Origin: VRUE01 sp963824215
GTDB taxonomy: Bacteria; Actinomycetota; Thermoleophilia; Solirubrobacterales; 70-9
NCBI GenBank assembly: GCA_963824215.1
Contig: CAWGOE010000004.1
Coordinates: 806,001-870,000 of the forward strand
Length of the DNA stretch: 64,000 nucleotides
Direction of reading: 5' to 3'
In this document: positions 31,195 through 40,486 of the stretch, piece after piece
How the letters are laid out: each line of letters opens with the position of its first letter
Numbering within the stretch: the first letter of the stretch is position 1
The notes under the pieces: model-generated
What the model was told of the DNA's origin: nothing
The model's input: only the letters and a program-made list of their open reading frames with translations
Database searches by the model: none
Position numbers and translations under genes: made by a program

Positions 31195-33711
31195 CTAGGG
31201 ATTCTTTCGTCGTTCGAGGTATCGCTGGCCCTCCTGGTGACGAGCGCCGTACGCCATATAGGCGGCCGAGCGCTCCAGATCTGTCTTCTCTGAGGATACG
31301 ACGCCGACACTGCCTGCACCTCCGGCCGTCGAGCCCTGGGCCAAACCGAGCTCAAGCAGGACCCGGAGGCAGCGAGCGGCAGTCTCTGGACTGCGCGGGT
31401 GCTGGCCGCTGCCCTTCAAGGCGGAGAGCAGCTCGGGCCCACCCACCTCGCCAGCCTCACGCAGGTCCCGGAAAAGCGCGATCAGCGTCGCCCGGCGGGC
31501 AAGCTGCTCATCCAGCATCGCCAGCGCGAAGCGATGCTCAGCGTCACCCCAGGCGAGGTGGGCGTAGCCCCCGCCGGGGGTGGCTCGGAGAGCCAACTCC
31601 TCGAGATGGGCAAAGGGTGGCGGATCGACAAGGACCACGTGCTCAAATCCGGCGGCGAGATCCGGGTCCACTTCGAGGGCTGCCGGATCCGCCAACACGA
31701 CTCCATCCCCGGCGAGCGCAGCCCGCCGCTCGCGATCGGCAACGACGGCGAGCACCTTGTCCCCACAAGAGCTCAGCTCGGCGACAACCGCCGCTGCCGA
31801 ACTGCGCGGCCGCACCACCTCACGGCCGACGGGCCTAAAAGAGGACTCGGAGCCCGTCGGCGGCCAGGCCTGGGGGTCGGTTGCCAGCTCGCGCTCGAAG
31901 CGCTTCCACCACTCATCCTCGGCGCTACGCAACTCATCAGCGTCAACCTCGCGCGGATACAGCTCGCGCAGCACCAGCCGCGGCTCGACCGACCCATTCC
32001 ACCGATTGACCTCGAGCCGCACCGTGGCATCGACCGGATCGTCTTCCCCCACCCCCAGCGTCGCCCGCCCAAAAGCAACGCCAAGTGCCCGGTGAGAGCC
32101 ACTGTGGAGGCTGAACCGCGCGTGCTTGCCTTCTCCCATCGCCCTCACATCGCGCACCCGCGCAGCCGGGACCAGCAAACGCACCCCCGGATTGCCCATC
32201 CCGAAAGGCGCAAGCCGTTCAAACTCCTCAGCGAGGTCCAGGCCGAGGCCAGCACCACCGACAGTCGCATCGATCCGCTCGGTGCGACGCAGATCATCCG
32301 GCCCGAGGACAGAGTCAGCGTGGGCAGCAAAGGCGGCGCGGAACGCATCGAGGTTCTCAGCGCGCAGCTGCAGACCGGCGGCGGCCCGGTGCCCACCGAA
32401 CCCGGTCAGATGCTCGGAGCAGGCCTCGAGCGCCGCGAGCAGATTGAAGCCAGGAATGCTGCGCCCCGACCCACGCCCCTCCCCCTCGCCGTCGAGAGAG
32501 ACGACGACCGTGGGCCGGTGATGCCGCTCTACGAGCCGGGACGCGACAATCCCGATCACGCCGGGATGCCAACCCTCGCCCGCAAGGACTAGGCCCCGCG
32601 CATCCCGGAGCTCCTCTGGAAGCTCACGCAGCACAGCCTCCGCGGCGGCGTCTACCTCTCGCTCCCTAGCCCGCCGCTCGCTGTTCGCCCGACTCAGCTC
32701 AACCGCGATCTCGGCAGCCCGCCCCTCGTCCCCAGTCAGAAACAGCTCAACCCCGGCGTCAGCTCGATACAGCCGCCCCGCAGCATTGATCCGCGGGGCC
32801 AGCCGAAACGCCAGATCCCCCTCATCGACCTGAGTCGGCTCGCATTTCGCCGCCTCCAACAGCGCCCGAATCCCCGGCCTCTTCGCCCGCCGCACCTCAG
32901 CAAGCCCGCGCTTGACCAGCGACCGATTCTCGCCAACGAGTGGCACCACGTCGGCGACCGTCGCAAGCGCAACCAGATCGAGGTCGGCCTCAGAACCGAC
33001 AGCTTTTGCCTCGTGTGACTGAGGGGCGTCGGGGGTGGGGTCTCCAGGAACTCCTCGCGAAGGCGAGCCTGGAGACCCCACCCCCGACGCCCCCTTTAAC
33101 GCACAGGCCAGCTTCCAAGCAACAGCAGTCCCACACAACTGCTCGAACGGATACCCATCGACCGCCGGATGCAGGATCGGGCAATCGGGCAACTCCGGCC
33201 CAGGCTGGTGGTGATCGGTGACGATCACGTCCATGCCCAGCGAACGGACCAACTTCACCTCCTCGACAGCAGTGATCCCGCAGTCGACCGTGATCAGCAG
33301 CTGGGTCCCACGAGCGGCAAGCTGTTCCATGTTCGGAGCGCTGAGCCCATACCCGTCGGCGATCCGGTCCGGGATCAGCCAGTCGCACTCGGCTCCGAGC
33401 CCGCGCAAAGTGCTGACCAGGATCGTGGTCGCGCAGACGCCGTCGACGTCGAAGTCGCCGTGGACGGTGATCCGCTTGCCCGCCCTGATTGCCTCAAGGA
33501 TCCGCTCGGTGATGAGGCTCATCGACTTGAACTCGTCAGGCGAGTGCGACTCGTCCGCGTCGAGGAACGCCCGGGCCTCCTCCGGCGTGCGATAGCCCCG
33601 GCGCACCAGGGTGATCGCGACCGGCTCGCTCAGCCCCAACTCCTCGGAGAGGGCGCGTGCCTCTTCGTAGGAAAACGGCTCCGCCTTATACGCGTGAATA
33701 GTCACCGCCAC
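31195..33711 (-). CDS. recJ: Single-stranded-DNA-specific exonuclease RecJ with repeat-encoded insert and RecJ_C-like extension
   Basis: 5'-3' single-strand exonuclease of recombination and repair. The 838-residue protein has HGDFDVDG at 84-91 and the DHH motif at 166-168, followed by the DHHA1 and OB parts. Residues ~207-242, between AVAWKLACAL and LDLVALATVADVVPL, are an insert rich in Gly/Pro/Ser encoded by a perfect 26-base palindrome (33023-33093). About 250 C-terminal residues after the OB fold look like the helicase-like RecJ_C extension known from Firmicutes. It lies upstream of rsh in the same direction. Confidence 0.94.
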   Translation of the reverse strand: MAVTIHAYKAEPFSYEEARALSEELGLSEPVAITLVRRGYRTPEEARAFLDADESHSPDEFKSMSLITERILEAIRAGKRITVHGDFDVDGVCATTILVSTLRGLGAECDWLIPDRIADGYGLSAPNMEQLAARGTQLLITVDCGITAVEEVKLVRSLGMDVIVTDHHQPGPELPDCPILHPAVDGYPFEQLCGTAVAWKLACALKGASGVGSPGSPSRGVPGDPTPDAPQSHEAKAVGSEADLDLVALATVADVVPLVGENRSLVKRGLAEVRRAKRPGIRALLEAAKCEPTQVDEGDLAFRLAPRINAAGRLYRADAGVELFLTGDEGRAAEIAVELSRANSERRAREREVDAAAEAVLRELPEELRDARGLVLAGEGWHPGVIGIVASRLVERHHRPTVVVSLDGEGEGRGSGRSIPGFNLLAALEACSEHLTGFGGHRAAAGLQLRAENLDAFRAAFAAHADSVLGPDDLRRTERIDATVGGAGLGLDLAEEFERLAPFGMGNPGVRLLVPAARVRDVRAMGEGKHARFSLHSGSHRALGVAFGRATLGVGEDDPVDATVRLEVNRWNGSVEPRLVLRELYPREVDADELRSAEDEWWKRFERELATDPQAWPPTGSESSFRPVGREVVRPRSSAAAVVAELSSCGDKVLAVVADRERRAALAGDGVVLADPAALEVDPDLAAGFEHVVLVDPPPFAHLEELALRATPGGGYAHLAWGDAEHRFALAMLDEQLARRATLIALFRDLREAGEVGGPELLSALKGSGQHPRSPETAARCLRVLLELGLAQGSTAGGAGSVGVVSSEKTDLERSAAYMAYGARHQEGQRYLERRKNP
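33023..33093. repeat. Palindromic element inside recJ
   Basis: Perfect 26-base arms (33023-33048 and 33068-33093), with a small inner hairpin (ctcgc/gcgag) in the 19-base centre. Translated in frame as an insert in the DHH domain of RecJ. The GTCGGGGGT core is shared with the PyrK/PyrD element. Confidence 0.75.
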
Positions 33712-33753
33712 GCAGCCAGGCTAGGAAGCGCCTGGGACAGATTTTGGACGGAT

Positions 33754-34017
33754 TCAGGCCGCTTGTTCCGAGCGAACGCCGATCGCCCAGACCACGGCGA
33801 GGCCGATCGCGGTACCCGGTATCGCGATCAGCGCGGTAGCCAGATCGGTCTCGCCGATTCCCTTACCCAGCCCCACCTGGATCACGGCGCCGACCAGTAC
33901 CGCGCCAATCGTCGCCCCGAGCAAAGCGCCGACGATTCCCTGCCAGAAGCGATCGGGCAGGAAAACGGTGAAGTGCCAGAGAGCGATCCCCATCGTGAAC
34001 CAAACGACCAAGGCCAT
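33754..34017 (-). CDS. Small three-helix membrane protein of unknown function
   Basis: An 87-residue hydrophobic protein, MALVVWFTMGIALWHF at its start, then two Gly/Ala-rich helices (IVGALLGATIGAVLVGAV and LIAIPGTAIGLAVVWAIGV). It is four bases downstream of secDF and 42 bases upstream of recJ in the same direction. I do not recognise a named family. Its position suggests coexpression with secDF, but a role in secretion is only a guess. Confidence 0.7.
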   Translation of the reverse strand: MALVVWFTMGIALWHFTVFLPDRFWQGIVGALLGATIGAVLVGAVIQVGLGKGIGETDLATALIAIPGTAIGLAVVWAIGVRSEQAA

Positions 34018-34020
34018 GAT

Positions 34021-36981
34021 CTAACGATTCCTCCCGTGCTTGCGGCGCTGTTGGCGGCGTTCGCGGCGGCGTGCGTTGCGCTCACGGCGTTCCACCTTGG
34101 CGGGGTCGGCAGCAGCCGGCTCACCGTTTGAGGAAAGGTCGGCTCCATCCCCGCCGGGGGGCTCTGCAGTCGCCACCGCCTGCGCCGCCGGTCGGGGCTC
34201 CTGCTCAGTAGCAAGCGCTTCCTCGATCTCCGCGTCGGTCTCCCCGTCATCACCCAACTTGGCGAGGGTGATTTCGTCTGCAAAAGCGGGGATGCTGCCG
34301 TCGAGCTCAGCGATCTTTTCACGGCGGCGGGCAAAGCTCGGCTCGCGTTCCTTCCAAGCAGTCAGCACCGGCGAGGCAATGAAGATCGAGGAGTAGGTGC
34401 CGGAGAAGATGCCGACCATCATCGCGAAGGCGAAGTCTTGCAAGGTGGCGCCGCCAAAGATCAGCAGCACGGTGACGAGGAAGACCGAGGAGAGGCCGGT
34501 GATCAGCGAACGAGTGAGGACCTCGCTCATCGAGCGGTTGACGATCTGTGAGAACGCAGCGCGGGGCATGCGCGGCACGTTCTCGCGGATGCGGTCAAAG
34601 ACGATCACGGTGTCATAGAGCGAGTAGCCGAGGATGGTGAGAAAGGCGGCGACCGTGCCGCTGCTCACTTCTTTGCCCATCAGCGCATAGACACCGCCGG
34701 TGATCAGGATGTCGTGGGCGACGGCGATCAGCACCGGCACGGCGTACTTCGCTTCGAAGCGGAAGGCGACGTAAGCGGAGATCAGCAACAGCGAGAAGAT
34801 GATCGCGAGGATCGCGCTGCGCGCGACCTGCTTGCCGAAGGTCGGCCCAACGCTGGTGCTTTCGAAGCTACCTGGCTGGACCCCAAACTCCGACGTCAGC
34901 GCCCCGCGCACCTCCGAGACGCCGCCCGGTTGCAGTTCCTCAGCCTGAACCTGGAAGCCGCTACCGAACTGCGGGTTATCCGTTTCCTGGATCTCGGCGT
35001 CGCCGAGGCCCTCCGCGTCGAGCGCGTCGCGCACTTCATCGGTCGTGATGCTCTGCTCAGGGGCGAAGTTGAGCCGCGTGCCCGACTCGAAGTCGATTCC
35101 GAGGTTGAGCTGGTTGACCGCCAGGGCCAGGGCGCCGACGACCAGGATCGCACCGGAGATCGAGAAGAACCAGCGGCTTGCCCCGATGAAGTCAAAGTGC
35201 CACCTGACTCGCTCCTCCCCCGCCCCCATGAAGCTCGCCGAAGAGAGCAAACGACCACGGCCAAAGACGCCAAGCAAGGCCTGGGTGAAGGCGACGGCGG
35301 TGAACAGGGAGACGATCGTGCCGACACCGAGGACGAAGGCAAAGCCTTTGACCCCTGCAGTGGCGAGGACGAAGAGGATGAACGCCGTCAGCAGGGTGAT
35401 GACGTTGGCGTCGATGATCGTCGCGATCCCTTTGCGGTAGCCGACCGCAATCGACGAGGACATGCTGCGCCCCGCGCGTACCTCCTCCTTTATTCGCTCG
35501 AAGATGACGATGTTCGAGTCAGCCGCAACACCGATCGTCAGGATCAGGCCGGCGATACCCGGCAGGGTCATCGTGATCGGGATCAGCTTGATCAGGGCGA
35601 AGAAGACGACCGCGTAGACAGCGAGACCCAGCGTCGCCACGACCCCGAGCCCGCGGTAGTAGAAGATCAGGAAGAGGACCACCAGAGCCAGGCCGATCAG
35701 GCCTGCTTTGAGGCCCTGATCGAGCGCTTCTTCGCCGAGCGTCGCCGAGACCTGGGTCTGGCTGATCAACTTCAAATTGACCGGCAGGGCGCCGATCTGA
35801 AGGAAGGTCGCCAGGTCCTGCGCTTCGGTGATGTTGGTGAAGCCGCCGGAGATCTGCGCCCCGGTGCGGCCGTCGATCCCGTCTGGGTTCTCTTCGAAAT
35901 CGATGATCGGGCGGGTCTTGACTTCATTGTCGAGAACGACGGCAAAGCGGCCGGAGAGCTGTTCTGCCTGTTCGCCGGCCGGGCCGATCGCCCGAGCTTG
36001 GCCGCGCTGGGCGATCTGGCGGGTCACTTCCTGGAATGCCTGCTGGCCCTCGTCGGTGAAGCCGAAGGTGACGTTAGGCTGCTGCAGTTCGTCGAATTCC
36101 TGCTTGGGATCGGTGATGTCGGTGCCGGACAGGGCCGGGCGGTCTTTGAGCGCGTACCAGCCTGGCTCGGCGTCGTCGATCACCTTCCCGGTGGCATCCG
36201 ATGGCAGCTCCGAGACGACGATCGTTCCCGGCGGCACGGTGAGCACCTCCTGGCAGGCGCCGACCGCCCCTTCCTCACAGTCCTTCTTACGCGGCCGTTT
36301 TTCGCCCGTGGCCGAGATGAAGAGGTCCTTTTCGGCGAACTCGGGGCCGGCGATCAGTTTGCGCGGCGCGGCGCCTTCGAAGAGGTAGTAGCGGGGGCGC
36401 GAGGTCGAGCAGTCGGTGCAATCTGGTTCAGGGGTCTGTTCAGCAGCGAGCTGGGCGGCGCCATACGCAGTCGGGTAGGCGCCAGAGAAGATCAGCTGCT
36501 GGCTCTCTTGGCTGGTCGTGCTGCGACCGGCAGCGGTCCATTCTTTGTTTGCTTCTTCTACCGCTGCCGCCGGTGCTTCTCGCCCTGGATTGCCGCCGAT
36601 TACCTTCTCGCGGCCGATCAGATTCGGTTCCCAGTCGTAGAAGTAGAGCTGCGCGGTAGTCCCAACCTGCTCGATCGCCCGTTGTGCGTTAGTGACATCG
36701 GGCAGGCTGACCGAGATCTCGGTGGTGCCGAGGCGCGAGACCTCGGGCTCGGCGACGCCGAGTCTGTCGATCCGCTCACGGATGATCTCAATCGCACGTT
36801 CGATGTCGTCGCCGCTCACCTCTTCAACCTGGCCGGTCGGCGTACCTTGATAGATCAGTTCGACCCCGCCCTTGAGGTCGAGACCGAGCCGGGTCGGCTT
36901 GCTGGCGACAATCAGGCCCGAGACGACGATCAAGCCCAGGACGAAGATCAAGACGAAGACGTTGAGGCGACGGCGGCCCAT
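34021..36981 (-). CDS. secDF: Fused protein-export membrane protein SecDF
   Basis: SecD and SecF use the proton gradient to pull exported proteins from the SecYEG channel. They are fused here in one 986-residue chain. SecD covers about 1-580: the first helix after MGRRRLNVF, GLDLKGGVELIY, a large periplasmic part, and the helix block GIAGLILTIGVAADSNIVIF. SecF covers about 590-880: GASRWFFSISG, GIDFESGTRLN and ILGYSLYDTVIVFDRIREN. The last ~100 residues are an acidic then Arg-rich tail (RRRERRQQRRK). It sits between the zinc-ribbon gene and the small membrane gene; yajC, often upstream, is absent. Confidence 0.96.
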   Translation of the reverse strand: MGRRRLNVFVLIFVLGLIVVSGLIVASKPTRLGLDLKGGVELIYQGTPTGQVEEVSGDDIERAIEIIRERIDRLGVAEPEVSRLGTTEISVSLPDVTNAQRAIEQVGTTAQLYFYDWEPNLIGREKVIGGNPGREAPAAAVEEANKEWTAAGRSTTSQESQQLIFSGAYPTAYGAAQLAAEQTPEPDCTDCSTSRPRYYLFEGAAPRKLIAGPEFAEKDLFISATGEKRPRKKDCEEGAVGACQEVLTVPPGTIVVSELPSDATGKVIDDAEPGWYALKDRPALSGTDITDPKQEFDELQQPNVTFGFTDEGQQAFQEVTRQIAQRGQARAIGPAGEQAEQLSGRFAVVLDNEVKTRPIIDFEENPDGIDGRTGAQISGGFTNITEAQDLATFLQIGALPVNLKLISQTQVSATLGEEALDQGLKAGLIGLALVVLFLIFYYRGLGVVATLGLAVYAVVFFALIKLIPITMTLPGIAGLILTIGVAADSNIVIFERIKEEVRAGRSMSSSIAVGYRKGIATIIDANVITLLTAFILFVLATAGVKGFAFVLGVGTIVSLFTAVAFTQALLGVFGRGRLLSSASFMGAGEERVRWHFDFIGASRWFFSISGAILVVGALALAVNQLNLGIDFESGTRLNFAPEQSITTDEVRDALDAEGLGDAEIQETDNPQFGSGFQVQAEELQPGGVSEVRGALTSEFGVQPGSFESTSVGPTFGKQVARSAILAIIFSLLLISAYVAFRFEAKYAVPVLIAVAHDILITGGVYALMGKEVSSGTVAAFLTILGYSLYDTVIVFDRIRENVPRMPRAAFSQIVNRSMSEVLTRSLITGLSSVFLVTVLLIFGGATLQDFAFAMMVGIFSGTYSSIFIASPVLTAWKEREPSFARRREKIAELDGSIPAFADEITLAKLGDDGETDAEIEEALATEQEPRPAAQAVATAEPPGGDGADLSSNGEPAAADPAKVERRERNARRRERRQQRRKHGRNR

Positions 36982-36986
36982 CTCTC

Positions 36987-37475
36987 TCAGCCCTCCGGCG
37001 TAAGGACGATCAGCAGACCGCCATCGTCGTCGTAGGCCGGGAAGACGTCGGCGACCGCTTCGGCGGGAAGGTCGCCCTCAGCATTGACGGAGACTTTCTT
37101 GCCGAGTGAGCGCACGCCCCACTCGAGCGACGTCTCGATCGGATCGGTGACGCCGTTGCCGTCCTGGTCGGCGCTCTCACCACCGTCGCCCCCCTGCAAC
37201 CACTGCAGGCCGAGAACCTCTTTCACCGGGCGGCCGATCACGTCCTCGTCGGTAAGTCCGGTCAACTCGAAGCTGCCTCGCCCGGCGTCAATCACCCGCG
37301 CCTGCTGATCGCAGACGAAGAAGGCGGCGTTCGGCGCCGGGTAGTAGTCATCGAGCAGCTCGAAAACGAAGCCAAAACCGCATTTAGAGCAGCCCTTTGG
37401 GCGCGTGCTGAAGCCGGCTGTCCGGTCCCCGCTCAGCTCCCTGTTCCCGCAGTTCGGGCAGATGAAGAAAGGCAT
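36987..37475 (-). CDS. Zinc-ribbon protein with PAS-like domain
   Basis: A 162-residue protein. The N-terminus has a four-cysteine zinc ribbon (CPNCGN near 6-11 and CSKCGF near 29-34). The middle part (FFVCDQQARVIDAGRGSFEL, then VIGRPVKEVLGL) reads like a PAS fold, with an Asp-rich loop (DQDGNGVTDP) inserted. It occupies the place of yajC between ruvB and secDF. No catalytic residues are visible; a sensory or adaptor role is possible but unproven. Confidence 0.75.
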   Translation of the reverse strand: MPFFICPNCGNRELSGDRTAGFSTRPKGCSKCGFGFVFELLDDYYPAPNAAFFVCDQQARVIDAGRGSFELTGLTDEDVIGRPVKEVLGLQWLQGGDGGESADQDGNGVTDPIETSLEWGVRSLGKKVSVNAEGDLPAEAVADVFPAYDDDGGLLIVLTPEG

Positions 37476-37490
37476 CCCTGCTCAGGTTAC

Positions 37491-38564
37491 TCAGAACAGG
37501 CTTTTCGTTCCTTCGGGCGCGGGCATCCCGAGGTGCTCGTAGGCGCGCTCGGTTAGTACCCGACCCCGGGGGGTGCGCTTGAGCAAACCCTGCTGAAGCA
37601 GGTAGGGCTCGAGGACGTCCTCGATCGTGTCCTGCTCCTCGCCGATCGCAACCGCGAGGGTCGAGAGGCCGACCGGACCGCCACCGAACTTGCTCGCGAC
37701 AGTGTTGAGCAAACTGCGGTCGCTGCGGTCGAGCCCGCCGGCATCTACCTCGAGCATTTCCAGCCCTGCGGCGGCGGTCTGCGCGTCGATGCCGCCGCTG
37801 CCCTTGACCTGGGCGAAGTCGCGCACCCGCTTCAGCAGCCGGTTTGCGACCCGTGGCGTGCCGCGCGAGCGAGCCGCGATCGTCGTCGCCCCCTCAGCGT
37901 CGATCTCGACTTCGAGGATGCCCGCCGAGCGCTCGACGATCTCCGCCAGATGCTCGGGGCTGTAGTGCTCGAGTCGGTGACAGACACCGAAGCGATCCCG
38001 CAGTGGCGTCGTCAGCAAGCCCGCGCGGGTCGTTGCCCCAACCAGCGTGAACGGCGGCAGCGGCAGGGTTACGGTGCGAGCGCCGGCGCCCTGACCGAGC
38101 ACCACCGGGAGCTCGCCGTCCTCCATCGCCGGGTAGAGAGTCTCCTCAACCGCGCGGCCGAGACGGTGGATCTCGTCGACGAAAAAGACGCTGCCCGGCT
38201 CCAGCGAGGTGAGGAAGGAGGCAATGTCGGCCTTGCGCTCCAGCGCCGGCCCCGCGGTTTGCACCAGCGGCACCTCCATCTCGGCGGCGACGATGTGGGC
38301 GAGCGAAGTCTTGCCGAGGCCAGGCGGACCCGCGAGAAGCACATGGTCCAGCGGCTCGCCGCGCCGTCGCGCCGCCTCGATGAAGATGCCGAGCTGCTCG
38401 GTCACCTGCGCCTGGTTGACGAAATCGGAGAGGCTCGGTGGCCGCAGCGAGCGGTCGAGGTCCACGTCGGGGGCCTCCGCTCGCGCGTCGTGGACGCGGA
38501 CCTCCGCGTCGACCGGCACCGGCTCACCATCGATTCCCGGCGTTCGAATTCGTTTCTCGCTCAT
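37491..38564 (-). CDS. ruvB: Holliday junction branch migration ATPase RuvB
   Basis: Hexameric AAA+ motor that drives branch migration with RuvA. The 357-residue protein has Walker A GPPGLGKTSLA, Walker B VDEIHRL, sensor 1 GATTRAGLL and the winged-helix end TPRGRVLTERAYEHLG. The ~25-residue N-terminal extension before LRPPSLSDFV is a little long. It overlaps ruvA by four bases (ATGA). Confidence 0.97.
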   Translation of the reverse strand: MSEKRIRTPGIDGEPVPVDAEVRVHDARAEAPDVDLDRSLRPPSLSDFVNQAQVTEQLGIFIEAARRRGEPLDHVLLAGPPGLGKTSLAHIVAAEMEVPLVQTAGPALERKADIASFLTSLEPGSVFFVDEIHRLGRAVEETLYPAMEDGELPVVLGQGAGARTVTLPLPPFTLVGATTRAGLLTTPLRDRFGVCHRLEHYSPEHLAEIVERSAGILEVEIDAEGATTIAARSRGTPRVANRLLKRVRDFAQVKGSGGIDAQTAAAGLEMLEVDAGGLDRSDRSLLNTVASKFGGGPVGLSTLAVAIGEEQDTIEDVLEPYLLQQGLLKRTPRGRVLTERAYEHLGMPAPEGTKSLF

Positions 38565-39157
38565 GCCGCTTTCCTGCCGCTACCGGCCTTGCGCAATGCC
38601 GTCGCCAGCAGCTCCTCCGGGTCACCGCCGTCGACTCCTTCGAGCAGCTGCTCGGCCTCCAACGGCGCATATCCAAGGTTGACCAAACCGTCACGGGCCA
38701 AAGTCCGAGCATCGCCATCCGTGCCAGCAGCCAGGATCACCTCTTCCTCCAGCTCCCCCGCGACCTTCTCGCGCAGCTCGACGATGATCCGCTCGGCGGT
38801 TCGCTTGCCGATCCCGGGCACCGCCTGAAACCTCTTCGCGTCCCCAGCGGCGATCGCCCGCAGCAATTCGCGCGCCGGGCCGCCAGATAGCGCCGCAATC
38901 GCGACTTTCGGACCAACCCCGCTGACCGAGATCAACTGGCCAAAGAGGTCTCGCTCATCCTCGGAGGCAAAGCCGAAGAGCGCCAGCGAGTCCTCACGCG
39001 CAATCAACTCAGCATGCAAAAAGGCCTCGCGCCCGGTCGCCGGCACCGCCTTCAGAGTCTCTGCTGAGACCGTTAGGCGATAACCAACACCGCCAGCATC
39101 GATCACGACGTGATCGGGGCGCCGCAGCAGCACCTCACCCCGCACCGCAGCGATCAT
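38561..39157 (-). CDS. ruvA: Holliday junction DNA helicase subunit RuvA
   Basis: Tetramer that binds the four-way junction and recruits RuvB. The 198-residue product begins MIAAVRGEVLLRRPDHVVI (OB domain), has the helix-hairpin-helix motifs SVSGVGPKVAIAAL and VPGIGKRTAERIIVEL, and a C-terminal RuvB-contact domain. It overlaps the ruvC stop at 39157 and ruvB by four bases. Confidence 0.96.
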   Translation of the reverse strand: MIAAVRGEVLLRRPDHVVIDAGGVGYRLTVSAETLKAVPATGREAFLHAELIAREDSLALFGFASEDERDLFGQLISVSGVGPKVAIAALSGGPARELLRAIAAGDAKRFQAVPGIGKRTAERIIVELREKVAGELEEEVILAAGTDGDARTLARDGLVNLGYAPLEAEQLLEGVDGGDPEELLATALRKAGSGRKAA

Positions 39158-39666
39158 CAGGCGATTCCCTCGGCCAGTGCGACAGCCTGGCGCCGGCCGG
39201 CGCCGCCGCCATGGCAGATCGCCACCGCGAGGGCGTCGGCGGCGTGGTCGGGAGTGGGTAGCTCCGGAAGCCCGAGCAGCGTCCCGACCATCCGCTGAAC
39301 CTGCTTCTTGCCGGCGGCGCCGCTGCCGCAGACCGCCATCTTGATCGCCTGCGGCGTATAGGTGAAGCAGCTGACCCCAGCCTGGGCGGCGGCCAGCATC
39401 GCTACCCCGCTCGCCCTGCCGACGGTCATCGCCGTCTGCACGTTCTTGCCGAAGAAAACGTCCTCAAGCGCTAGCGCCGCCGGCTCATGCCAGGCAAGCA
39501 GCTCGGATAGAGAGGCGTGAATCCTCTCCAGGCGGCGCTCCATTGGGAGCTCGGCCGTGGTTTCGACGACGCCTCCGTCGAGCGCAACCATGCGGTTGCC
39601 CTCGACCCGGACGATGCCGAATCCAAGGTTGGCGGCGCCGGGGTCGATCCCCATCACGACTTGCAT
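39157..39666 (-). CDS. ruvC: Holliday junction resolvase RuvC
   Basis: Cuts Holliday junctions in the RuvABC complex. The 169-residue protein has the first acid in MGIDPGAANLGFG, the second in LALEDVFFGKN, and the C-terminal pair in TPDHAADALAVAICH. Length is normal. It follows yebC by 46 bases, the common yebC-ruvC-ruvA-ruvB order. Confidence 0.96.
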   Translation of the reverse strand: MQVVMGIDPGAANLGFGIVRVEGNRMVALDGGVVETTAELPMERRLERIHASLSELLAWHEPAALALEDVFFGKNVQTAMTVGRASGVAMLAAAQAGVSCFTYTPQAIKMAVCGSGAAGKKQVQRMVGTLLGLPELPTPDHAADALAVAICHGGGAGRRQAVALAEGIA

Positions 39667-39712
39667 GGGAACTGATTCTGGGAGGAAGGCCGGATGCCTT
39701 CAGCGCGGCCGG

Positions 39713-40462
39713 CTACGCCGCCAGTTTCTGCAAGACCTCGTCGGGGATGTCGAAGTTGGCGTGAACCTCGTTGACATCATCGTCGTCTTCGAGGGCCTCA
39801 ATCAAGCCAAGCAGGGATTTCGCGTCGTTGCCTTTGACCTCGACCGTGCTTTTTGGCTCCATCGCGATGTCAGAGGACTGGATCTCGACGCCCCCCTCCT
39901 CGAGCGCATCGCGCACGGCGCTGAGACTCGCCGGCTCACAGAGCACCCGCAGCAGATCACCCTCTTCACGCACGTCCTCGGCGCCGGCGTCGATTGCGGC
40001 AATCAGGTCATCCTCGCCGTAACGAGCCCCGTCGACTGCCAAGACACCACGCTTCTCGAAGATCCAGGCGACCGACCCGGGCTCACCGAGGCTGCCGTTG
40101 TGCTTGCTGAAGGCGTGCCTCACTTCGGCGCTGGTGCGATTGCGGTTGTCAGTCAGTGCCTCGACCAGGACCGCGGCGCCACCGGGCCCGTAGCCCTCGA
40201 AGATAACTCGCTCAATCGCCTCGGCATCGGCGCCGACGCCCGAGCCGCGATCGATCGCGCGCTGAATGTTGTCCTTGGGCATCGAGGCGTCGCGGGCCTT
40301 CTGCACCGCAGTCGCCAAGGCTGGATTGTTCTCCGGCTCACCGCCGCCGTCGCGGGCTGCAACCGTGATCGCTCGAGCCAGCTTGGTGAAGAGCTTGCCG
40401 CGTTTGGCGTCGGCCGCGCCCTTCTTGTGTTTGATCGAGGACCACTTCGAATGCCCAGACAT
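39713..40462 (-). CDS. yebC: YebC/PmpR-family regulator (TACO1-like)
   Basis: A 249-residue YebC protein, MSGHSKWSSIKHKKG at its start and MPKDNIQRAIDRGSG and YGPGGAAVLVEALTDN in the core. Family members bind DNA or act on translation of polyproline stretches; which applies here is not visible. The association with ruvC is conserved across bacteria. Confidence 0.94.
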   Translation of the reverse strand: MSGHSKWSSIKHKKGAADAKRGKLFTKLARAITVAARDGGGEPENNPALATAVQKARDASMPKDNIQRAIDRGSGVGADAEAIERVIFEGYGPGGAAVLVEALTDNRNRTSAEVRHAFSKHNGSLGEPGSVAWIFEKRGVLAVDGARYGEDDLIAAIDAGAEDVREEGDLLRVLCEPASLSAVRDALEEGGVEIQSSDIAMEPKSTVEVKGNDAKSLLGLIEALEDDDDVNEVHANFDIPDEVLQKLAA

Positions 40463-40470
40463 CGTTTGTC

Positions 40471-40476
40471 ATTCTA
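40471..40476 (-). promoter_or_regulatory. -10 box of yebC (TAGAAT), leaderless type
   Basis: TAGAAT lies eight bases before the yebC ATG at 40462 and no ribosome binding site is present. It would start the long yebC-ruv transcript. Confidence 0.5.
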
Positions 40477-40486
40477 TGAGCAAGGG

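Noticed and set aside
28100..31198. Large opposite-strand frames around the lipid kinase and rsh
   Set aside because: Both overlap well-supported enzymes and show only complementary codon patterns.
34714..37035. Very long plus-strand open frame opposite secDF
   Set aside because: Shadow of secDF; composition is that of reverse-complement codons and it matches no family.
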